From Barnesiella viscericola DSM 18177 (lineage in GTDB: Bacteria; Bacteroidota; Bacteroidia; Bacteroidales; Barnesiellaceae): 64,000 bases of DNA. The position numbers were made by a program, and so were the translations under genes. Each line of letters opens with the position of its first letter. Positions within the stretch are counted from its first letter, which is position 1. The notes below the pieces were generated by a model. It made no database searches and had not been told where the DNA came from. It worked only from the letters and a program-made list of their open reading frames with translations. Shown here one piece after another: positions 1-6,185 of this stretch. The stretch spans positions 2,170,001 to 2,234,000 of the forward strand of contig NZ_CP007034.1 in assembly GCF_000512915.1 (NCBI RefSeq), given 5' to 3'.

Positions 1-8
1 AAAATAGC

Positions 9-183
9 TATCTTTTATATGCGATAGGATTCAGTTCGGTATAGCCAAACTTGAAAACTGTGTTTTCGTTTGCCTCTACTCTCACCTTTCACTATCTTTG
101 TAGAAGATAGGAGTCGGCTCGGCCTTGTCAAACTTGAAAACACCGTTTTCGTTTGCCACGGCTCTCGCCTTTCACTATCTTTG
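9..183 (+). promoter_or_regulatory. Tandem promoter-repeat array upstream of the CBS/nadK genes
   Basis: Three consecutive promoter-like units. The first keeps only a degenerate -7 box (TATCTTTT at 9-16); its upstream part lies outside the window. The second has GAAAACTGTGTTTTC at 53-67, TTTG at 69-72 and TATCTTTG at 93-100. The third has GAAAACACCGTTTTC at 136-150, TTTG at 152-155 and TATCTTTG at 176-183. In both complete units the palindrome is 1 base from TTTG and TTTG is 20 bases from the -7 box, matching the Bacteroidota sigma-ABfr promoter form. The -7 boxes are 84 and 83 bp apart. Nearly the same 83-bp segment recurs upstream of rsgA. The last unit should drive the gene starting at 234. 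Confidence 0.8.
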
Positions 184-233
184 TATTATCTTTCGTGCAA
201 AAATAATACGATTTACAGAAATATGTGCAATAA

Positions 234-890
234 ATGAAAGCAAAAGATATGATATTGCCCGAAATACCTTACTTGTCGGCCGAGATGACGGTGGGGCAGG
301 CCCGTGCGGTGTTGGATCGTTCGGGTCGGTCGAGTCTGCCGGTGGTCGATGCGGGGGAGTATGTGGGCATTCTTCACCGTCGGGAACTGGCTGGCGAATC
401 CGATGGGGATACGGTCGGACGGGAGAATCTGAGGCAGCCTGCCGTGCGGGAGGAGACTCACCTGCTCGACGTGGTGAACCAGTTTGCCCAATATACCGAC
501 GACGTGCTTCCCGTGGTCGACCGGAACCGCCGTTACGTGGGGGCTATCCCCATTCATGCGGTGATGGTGGCCGTGGCCCGGTTGTGTCAGACCTCGTCGT
601 CGGGGGCCATCATCGAGCTGGAAATTCCTCGGGCCGACTACTCGGCAACCGAACTTACCCGGCTGGTGGAGGATAACGGTTGCCGGGTGATGAATCTGAT
701 GATACGCCCCGACGAGAAGTCGGGCCTGTGGCGGGCTTGCCTGCGTATCGACCGTGAGGACGCCACGCCGGTGTTGCGCTCGTTGGAGCGGTTTGACTAT
801 CGGGTGCTGAGCTGTTACCAGCTGCACAGTGTGATGGACGACCGCATCGAGCAGCGTATCAAAGAGTTGATGTATTATTTGGAAATGTGA
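234..890 (+). CDS. CBS-domain protein (AcuB-like)
   Basis: A 218-residue soluble protein with two CBS motifs, about residues 6-60 and 70-130. A C-terminal segment (about 136-200) resembles a small ACT-like regulatory fold, as in AcuB-type proteins. CBS pairs generally bind adenosyl nucleotides and modulate a partner. No catalytic residues are visible. The stop codon lies 8 bp before the NAD kinase start, so the two genes are almost certainly co-transcribed from the promoter array upstream. An adenine-nucleotide sensor beside NAD kinase is suggestive, but a functional link is inference. The ATG at 234 follows the last -7 box by about 50 bp and is preferred over upstream frames that merely translate the repeat. 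Confidence 0.8.
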   Translation: MKAKDMILPEIPYLSAEMTVGQARAVLDRSGRSSLPVVDAGEYVGILHRRELAGESDGDTVGRENLRQPAVREETHLLDVVNQFAQYTDDVLPVVDRNRRYVGAIPIHAVMVAVARLCQTSSSGAIIELEIPRADYSATELTRLVEDNGCRVMNLMIRPDEKSGLWRACLRIDREDATPVLRSLERFDYRVLSCYQLHSVMDDRIEQRIKELMYYLEM

Positions 891-898
891 GGTGTGTG

Positions 899-1774
899 AT
901 GAAAATTCTCTTGTTTGGACATAATTATCAGGGTTCTCGCTTGGCTCAGGTGCACGAGGTGTTGCAGGTTTTGTCGCGCATGAAGGCTTCGCTGGCGGCC
1001 CACCGCGAGTTTTACGAACTGCTCTCCCGCGAATGGCCCGACGTGTGCCAGAGCATCGAACCTATCGACTGTTGCAGCGATTATCCGGCCGACATGGCAT
1101 TGAGCATCGGGGGCGACGGCACGTTTTTGCGGGCCGCCGAGAAGATTGGCGACCGGGGTATCCCCGTGCTGGGGGTAAATATCGGGCGTCTGGGATTCCT
1201 AGCCGATGTCCCGGCCGAGGAGACCGAGGCGGTCATGACCGAGATTATCGAGGGGCGTTACAAAATCGAGGAGCGGTCGTTGCTGCAAGTGGAGTTCGAC
1301 GGTCGTCCGGCCGATTTTTGGCCCTATGCTCTCAACGAGGTGGCCGTGTTGAGGCAGGAGATTTCGTCGATGATTTCAATTCACACGACGGTGGGGGATA
1401 GCTTTCTCAACACCTACCAGGCCGATGGCCTTATCGTGGCTACGCCTACCGGCTCGACCGCCTATTCGATGAGTGTGGGTGGCCCCATTCTCATGCCGCA
1501 GACGGCCAACTGGGTAATCTCGCCGGTGGCTCCTCACAGCCTCACCATCAGACCGCTGGTGGTGAACGACGATACCGACATTACCCTCCGGGTCGACAGC
1601 CGCAACCACAGCTATCTGCTCAGTCTCGACGGCCGTTCGATTATGCTCGGGACCGATACGCAGGTGGTTTTGCGCAAGGCTCCTTTCCCCGTCAGAGTGG
1701 TGAAGCGGTTGGGGCACAGCTTCTCGGAGACGCTGCGGGCCAAACTGATGTGGGGGGTCGACAAGCGCGAGTAA
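899..1774 (+). CDS. nadK: NAD kinase
   Basis: A 291-residue ATP-NAD kinase, which phosphorylates NAD+ to NADP+ in the cytosol. The diagnostic GGDGT motif is at residues 71-75, the conserved NE pair near 146-147, and the TPTGSTAYS segment at about 182-190. Length is normal for the family. The ATG at 899 is chosen because the family starts with the beta strand KILLFGHN; an in-frame GTG at 887 overlaps the upstream stop and adds nothing recognisable. It follows the CBS gene by 8 bp and ends in a strong terminator shared with the opposing PspC gene. Confidence 0.96.
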   Translation: MKILLFGHNYQGSRLAQVHEVLQVLSRMKASLAAHREFYELLSREWPDVCQSIEPIDCCSDYPADMALSIGGDGTFLRAAEKIGDRGIPVLGVNIGRLGFLADVPAEETEAVMTEIIEGRYKIEERSLLQVEFDGRPADFWPYALNEVAVLRQEISSMISIHTTVGDSFLNTYQADGLIVATPTGSTAYSMSVGGPILMPQTANWVISPVAPHSLTIRPLVVNDDTDITLRVDSRNHSYLLSLDGRSIMLGTDTQVVLRKAPFPVRVVKRLGHSFSETLRAKLMWGVDKRE

Positions 1775-1802
1775 CTTCTGCCGGGTGATGGAAACCGCAT
1801 GG

Positions 1803-1847
1803 CAAACGCCCCGGGCTATCCGATAGTCGGATTGCCCGGGGCGTTTG
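1803..1847. terminator. Bidirectional terminator between nadK and the PspC gene
   Basis: A perfect 14-bp inverted repeat, CAAACGCCCCGGGC (1803-1816) against GCCCGGGGCGTTTG (1834-1847), with a 17-base loop. It lies between two convergent genes. U-tracts are short, so termination strength is inferred from stem stability and position. Confidence 0.75.
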
Positions 1848-1869
1848 GGTATTTAAGGGTGGAAGCTGT

Positions 1870-2958
1870 TTACAGAATCATCAGCTCTTGGCCGGGTATG
1901 GCGACGAAGGTGGCGAAGAAGAGCCCCGCCAGTGAGAGCAGCCACAGCACGGACAGGAAGATGTTGAGCGCTGTCGATTGTGATTTCCAGTGGAAAATCG
2001 ACCCCAGCACCAGGCGCAAGATGGCGTAGAGGGGTATGCCGAAGGTGAGCAGCAGCGATACGGTGAAGAGAATCAGTTCCCAATGGCCGTTGACGACGTC
2101 GATGTGTCCCGGGAAAATTGAGATGAACGGGGTGACGACGGCTGTGGAACCCAGGAAGAGGAGGCTCAGCAGGCTGACGATGCAGGTGACCAGCGCCCCG
2201 ATAATCGAGAGGGCGATGAGGGCGCCTATACCGATGAAGAAGACCTTGAATACCCCGCGGAAGATTTCGCCCAGCGTGTGCGAGAGTGCACTGCCGGTCG
2301 GGGCGCTGCTCCCCTGCTCCTCTTCGACGGCACGGCGTATGTTGTCGACGTTGGGAGTCTCGCCCCGCATTTCGAGCTTTTGGGCGGTGGTGCGGGCTTC
2401 GGGAACGCAAATCCACAAGAGCAGGTAAATCCATATCGACGAGGCCCACAGGGGTAACAGCAGGACCAGAATGACCCGGATAACCACCACGTCGATGCCT
2501 ATGTAGTGGGCGATACCCGAGGCCACACCGCCCAAGATGCGGTTGTCGGAGTCGCGATAGAGCCGGCGTCGCCGGGGGGTGGCAGCTTCTGTCGCAGGGT
2601 CGGCGTGGCAAGTCGTATCGGAGTCGGGATTTGATTTTGAATCAGAATCGGGATTCTTCTCACCGGTTGTTTCGTCGGAGGTTTCGCCTTCGAGCGGGTT
2701 CTCGATTTCGTCGGGGCGTCCCATGATGGCAATCACCTCGTTCACCTCCTGGCAGGTAATAACCTGCATGCCATATCCCAGCCGCTCCTTGAACAGCTCG
2801 GCTATGCGGCTCTCGATGTCGTTCAGAATCTCTTCACCGCCCTTTTCGTGGGCAAAGTGGTCGTTCAGCGATTTCAGGTAGGCGTCGAGTATTTCGTAGG
2901 CATCGTCGTCGATGTTGAAGATGGTCTTGTCGAGGTTGACGGTTACAGTCTTTTTCAT
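1870..2958 (-). CDS. PspC-domain membrane protein
   Basis: A 362-residue protein. The N-terminal ~90 residues are cytoplasmic and acidic, of the type found at the head of Bacteroidota PspC proteins. A charged serine/aspartate-rich linker follows, then a PspC domain at about 134-190 (LYRDSDNRILGGVASGIA followed by a hydrophobic helix), then three or four further hydrophobic segments to the C-terminus. PspC proteins belong to envelope-stress (phage-shock-type) responses. The PadR-family regulator lies immediately upstream, 13 bp away on the same strand, the usual Bacteroidota pairing, so PadR probably controls both. The membrane role is inferred from the family. Confidence 0.85.
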   Translation of the reverse strand: MKKTVTVNLDKTIFNIDDDAYEILDAYLKSLNDHFAHEKGGEEILNDIESRIAELFKERLGYGMQVITCQEVNEVIAIMGRPDEIENPLEGETSDETTGEKNPDSDSKSNPDSDTTCHADPATEAATPRRRRLYRDSDNRILGGVASGIAHYIGIDVVVIRVILVLLLPLWASSIWIYLLLWICVPEARTTAQKLEMRGETPNVDNIRRAVEEEQGSSAPTGSALSHTLGEIFRGVFKVFFIGIGALIALSIIGALVTCIVSLLSLLFLGSTAVVTPFISIFPGHIDVVNGHWELILFTVSLLLTFGIPLYAILRLVLGSIFHWKSQSTALNIFLSVLWLLSLAGLFFATFVAIPGQELMIL

Positions 2959-2971
2959 ATAGCAGTCTGAT

Positions 2972-3298
2972 TTATTGTTCTTTGATATGAGTAATCACCT
3001 GGTTCAGTTCGTCCCAGGCCGTGTCGAGTTCGCTGAGGAAGAGTTCGCCTTCGTCGGTCAACTCGTAGTATTTGCGCGGTGGGCCCTGGGTCGACTCCTC
3101 CCACACGTAGGTGAGTAGCCCCGAGTTTTTGAGCCGGGTGAGCAACGGGTATAGCGTGCCCTCCACCACAATGAGCTTCGAGGCTTTGAGCGACTGGATA
3201 ATATCCGAGACGTAGGCCCTTCTTTTTTGCAGAATAAGCAGTGTGCAATACTCCAATATCCCTTTGCGCATCTGCGACTTTACATTGTCGGTGTTCAT
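2972..3298 (-). CDS. PadR-family transcriptional regulator
   Basis: A 108-residue winged-helix protein. The N-terminal helix starting MRKGILEYCTLLIL, the recognition segment with EGTLYPLLTRLKNSGLL and the wing GPPRKYYELT are typical of PadR regulators; the C-terminal helix (about 85-108) is the usual dimerisation helix. Members are mostly ligand- or stress-responsive repressors that autoregulate. It is first in a two-gene unit with the PspC protein. Its promoter carries direct repeats that could be its own operator. The effector cannot be read from the sequence. Confidence 0.9.
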   Translation of the reverse strand: MNTDNVKSQMRKGILEYCTLLILQKRRAYVSDIIQSLKASKLIVVEGTLYPLLTRLKNSGLLTYVWEESTQGPPRKYYELTDEGELFLSELDTAWDELNQVITHIKEQ

Positions 3299-3318
3299 GT
3301 TCAGTACCTTTTACGACA

Positions 3319-3363
3319 CAAATATAGGTATTATACAGTAACTTGTATTACATAGTACTTGTA
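3319..3363 (-). promoter_or_regulatory. padR promoter with direct repeats (candidate operator)
   Basis: On the minus strand the -7 box TATATTTG occupies 3326-3319. Upstream of it lie two close repeats, AGTAACTTGTA at 3337-3347 and AGTACTTGTA at 3354-3363 (plus-strand reading), covering the -33 region. A repressor bound there would block the promoter. Autoregulation by PadR is inference. Confidence 0.5.
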
Positions 3364-3424
3364 AATAATATATTTTAACAGATTGAACAACGGGGACAAT
3401 CATTTGAAAAGAGGCGGGCAGAGG

Positions 3425-3455
3425 TTGTTTTGAGTGTTGAATCGCATTACATTTG
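3425..3455 (+). promoter_or_regulatory. Promoter of the metallopeptidase gene
   Basis: TTG at 3425-3427 and TACATTTG at 3448-3455, 20 bp apart. This places transcription start about 20 bp before the ATG at 3484 and argues against starts inside the promoter. Confidence 0.6.
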
Positions 3456-3483
3456 CAGGGAAAAGAGCGGGAGGGTTTCTATT

Positions 3484-4194
3484 ATGTATGAATTTCGTGA
3501 TGCTGAGTTTGGTCTTGTGCGGGTGAGGGTTGACAGTCGGGCCCGCAGGCTGATATTCCGGGTAAAGGAGGGGGTGATGGTTATCACCTCGCCGGCGGGC
3601 TATTCGCTCGAGCAGGTGCGTCGGTCGGTCGACGAGTATCGCGGGCGGTTGAGGCGGTTGATGGCCCGGGGCGAAGCTGTGCAGGAGCGGTGTCGGCTGT
3701 CGGTAGGTGACCGCATACCCTGTTACGGAGGCGACATTGCGTTGGTGGCCGGGGTGGTGCGCGACCGTTTTCTCTTTCGGTATGAGGGTGATAGCCTGCA
3801 AGTGCTCTGCCCGCCGGGAGCCGACCTGAACGACCCGCGGGTGCGGAAACGCCTGGCACAAGGCGTGTGCCGGCTGCTCTACCGGAGGGCTCAGGAGCTG
3901 TTGCCCCGGCGGCTGGCTCAGGTGGCCTGCCGGGTGGGGGCCGAACCTCGTGCCGTGTCGATAGGTCGGGGACGTCGCAAGCTGGGTCATTGCACCCGCA
4001 GCCGCGAGATACAACTCTCGTTCTACCTCATGTTCCTGCCCGAGCCGCTTGTCGATTATGTCATTTGCCACGAACTGGCCCATTTGCAGCAGATGAACCA
4101 CGGCCCCCGATTCCACGATTTGTGCAACCGCTATTGTGGTGGGCAGGAGCTTGCGCTGCGCAAACAGTTGCGCGCCTTCACCTTTTTGTTTTAA
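3484..4194 (+). CDS. YgjP-type zinc metallopeptidase (DUF45)
   Basis: A 236-residue protein of the YgjP/M48-like family. The zinc-binding motif HELAH is at residues 196-200, followed by NHGPRFH with the likely third ligand around 206-211. The N-terminal half is beta-rich and arginine-rich, as in the family. An upstream in-frame start would place the N-terminus inside the promoter, so the ATG at 3484 is used. It is monocistronic, with no obvious partner. YgjP-like proteins are widely annotated as metal-dependent hydrolases but the physiological substrate is not established; I infer proteolytic chemistry only from the motif. Confidence 0.85.
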   Translation: MYEFRDAEFGLVRVRVDSRARRLIFRVKEGVMVITSPAGYSLEQVRRSVDEYRGRLRRLMARGEAVQERCRLSVGDRIPCYGGDIALVAGVVRDRFLFRYEGDSLQVLCPPGADLNDPRVRKRLAQGVCRLLYRRAQELLPRRLAQVACRVGAEPRAVSIGRGRRKLGHCTRSREIQLSFYLMFLPEPLVDYVICHELAHLQQMNHGPRFHDLCNRYCGGQELALRKQLRAFTFLF

Positions 4195-4275
4195 TAAATA
4201 AGATTATACAATGTAAAAAATAATTAAATAATAGGGGCGAAATATTCTATTTTACGGGCTGTCAAGCCGTCGCAG

Positions 4276-4306
4276 TTGTGTAATATATAATATTGTACTA
4301 TCTTTG
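4276..4306 (+). promoter_or_regulatory. Promoter of rimP-nusA-infB
   Basis: TTG at 4276-4278 and TATCTTTG at 4299-4306, spaced 20 bp. Transcription should start about 4313, just ahead of the leader hairpin. Confidence 0.75.
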
Positions 4307-4323
4307 CAGCGATAGGAATGGAA

Positions 4324-4353
4324 GAGGGGGCAACGATGTCCCCTCGTTTTTTT
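4324..4353 (+). terminator. Terminator-like hairpin in the rimP leader (possible attenuator)
   Basis: GAGGGGGCA (4324-4332) pairs with TGTCCCCTC (4337-4345), with one G-U pair and a four-base loop, followed by G and seven Ts (4347-4353). This has the form of an intrinsic terminator, yet lies between the promoter and the rimP ATG at 4370. It could attenuate the operon; NusA, encoded downstream, is a natural candidate to act on it. That link is inference. Confidence 0.6.
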
Positions 4354-4369
4354 CACGACAACGACCGTT

Positions 4370-4837
4370 ATGATAGACAAAAAAGAGTTAGAGGCACTGG
4401 TTCAGGAGGGGTTGGCAGGAACCGACTGTTTCCTGGTCGATGTACAGGTGAGTCCCGATAATGTACTGGTGGTGGAGATCGATAACGAAGAGGGGGTGGA
4501 CATAGATCGCTGTGTGGCCCTGCACCGTTTTTTGGAGTCGAAGCTCGACCGCGACGTTGAGGATTATGAACTCGAAGTGGGTTCGGCCGGCATCACCTCG
4601 CCCTTCAAGGTGTTGGGGCAGTACAAGAAGAACATCGGCAACGAAGTGGAGGTGCTCACCAAGGACGGGCGGAAGCTGTCGGGCATCTTGAAGAGTGCCG
4701 ACCCCGAGAAGTTTGTCGTGACCGTGACCAAGAAGGTGAAGAGCGAAACCAGCAAACGCAAAGTAGAGGTGGAAGAGGACTGCACCTTGACCTACGATGA
4801 AATAAAATATACAAAATATCTAATCAGATTTAAATAA
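4370..4837 (+). CDS. rimP: Ribosome maturation factor RimP
   Basis: A 155-residue protein that assists maturation of the 30S subunit in the cytosol. The N-terminal alpha/beta domain ends in the family pattern with ELEVGSAGITSPF near residues 64-76. The C-terminal part (about 80-155) is the small SH3-like barrel. Size and position directly before nusA and infB are the standard arrangement. It ends one base before nusA starts, implying tight co-transcription. The 5' leader holds a terminator-like hairpin. Confidence 0.95.
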   Translation: MIDKKELEALVQEGLAGTDCFLVDVQVSPDNVLVVEIDNEEGVDIDRCVALHRFLESKLDRDVEDYELEVGSAGITSPFKVLGQYKKNIGNEVEVLTKDGRKLSGILKSADPEKFVVTVTKKVKSETSKRKVEVEEDCTLTYDEIKYTKYLIRFK

Positions 4838-4838
4838 T

Positions 4839-6092
4839 ATGGCAAAAAAAGAGGAACCCGTAAGCATGGTCGATACCTTTGCTGAGTTCAAAGAGTTGAA
4901 GAACATCGAGATAACCACGATGATCAGTGTGCTGGAAGAATCTTTCCGGAATGTGTTGGCAAAGATGTTCGGGACCGATGAAAATTTCGACATAATCGTG
5001 AACCCTACCAAGGGCGACTTTGAGATATGGCGTAACCGTGAAATCGTTGAAGACGGTGCCGTGACCGACAGCAACTTGCAAGTGTCGTTGTCGGAGGCTC
5101 GCAAGACCGACCCCGACTTCGAGGTTGGCGAGGAGATGACCGACGAGGTTCATTTCGAGAAATTCGGCCGTCGGGCCATCTTGAACCTGCGCCAGACGTT
5201 GGCCTCGAAGATTCTCGATTTGCAGAAAGATGCCATTTACAACAAATACAAGGATAAAATCGGCGAGTTGGTAAGCGCCGAGGTTTACCAGATTTGGAAA
5301 AAGGAGATGTTGCTCATCGACGACGACGGCAACGAGTTGCTGCTGCCGAAGACCGAGCAGATTCCGTCGGACTTCTACCGCAAGGGCGAGACCGTGCGGG
5401 CTGTGGTGCTCGATGTCGACAACAAGAACAACAATCCCAAGATTATCGTTTCGCGCACGTCGAACGACTTCCTGCGCCGCCTGTTCGAACTCGAAGTCCC
5501 CGAGATTCATGACGGCCTCATTCTCATACGGGCCATTGCCCGCATTCCGGGCGAGCGTGCCAAAATCGCCGTCGAGTCGTATGACGACCGCATCGACCCC
5601 GTAGGAGCCTGTGTGGGTGTGAAAGGTTCGCGTATCCACGGCATCGTGCGGGAGTTGCGCAACGAGAATATCGACGTCATCAACTACACCTCCAACCCCT
5701 CGCTCTTCATACAGCGTGCCCTGAGTCCTGCCAAGATTTCGTCCATACGGTTGAACGAAGAGGAGAAAAAGGCCGAGGTATTCCTCAAACCCGAAGAGGT
5801 TTCGCTTGCCATCGGTAAGGGCGGTTTGAACATCAAGCTCGCCTGCATGCTCACCGGTTACAATATCGATGTATATCGCGACATCGACGAGGACGAAGAG
5901 GAAGATATCTACCTCGACGAGTTCAGAGACGAAATCGACGACTGGGTAATCGAGGCCTTGAAGGGTATCGGTTGTGCCACGGCCAAGAGCGTGCTGGCTT
6001 TGCCGCGCGAAACCTTGATCGAGAAAGCCGATCTCGAAGAGAGCACCGTCGACGAGGTACTCTCTATCCTGAAAGCGGAGTTTGAAGAATAA
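4839..6092 (+). CDS. nusA: Transcription termination/antitermination factor NusA
   Basis: A 417-residue protein that binds RNA polymerase and nascent RNA to modulate pausing, termination and antitermination. In order: N-terminal polymerase-binding domain (about 1-130), S1 domain (about 135-210), tandem KH domains (about 235-355, including GVKGSRIHGIVRELRNE and a second KH loop AIGKGGLNIKLA), an acidic linker, and a C-terminal helix-hairpin-helix segment (about 365-417). It lacks the gammaproteobacterial acidic repeats and is of normal length for Bacteroidota. It lies one base after rimP. Confidence 0.97.
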   Translation: MAKKEEPVSMVDTFAEFKELKNIEITTMISVLEESFRNVLAKMFGTDENFDIIVNPTKGDFEIWRNREIVEDGAVTDSNLQVSLSEARKTDPDFEVGEEMTDEVHFEKFGRRAILNLRQTLASKILDLQKDAIYNKYKDKIGELVSAEVYQIWKKEMLLIDDDGNELLLPKTEQIPSDFYRKGETVRAVVLDVDNKNNNPKIIVSRTSNDFLRRLFELEVPEIHDGLILIRAIARIPGERAKIAVESYDDRIDPVGACVGVKGSRIHGIVRELRNENIDVINYTSNPSLFIQRALSPAKISSIRLNEEEKKAEVFLKPEEVSLAIGKGGLNIKLACMLTGYNIDVYRDIDEDEEEDIYLDEFRDEIDDWVIEALKGIGCATAKSVLALPRETLIEKADLEESTVDEVLSILKAEFEE

Positions 6093-6185
6093 TCCGCTGC
6101 GGAGGGGGCGCCGAGTGCCGCTCCCTTGTGCCTTCGAGAAAGGCCTCTTTTTATTCTTCCAAATATTTATAAACTAAAACTGAGT

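Noticed and set aside
125-676. Coding frame beginning inside the left-edge promoter array
   Set aside because: It translates the promoter repeat and a wrong frame of the CBS gene. Similar spurious N-termini (with the shared ALAFHY pattern) occur at other repeat copies.
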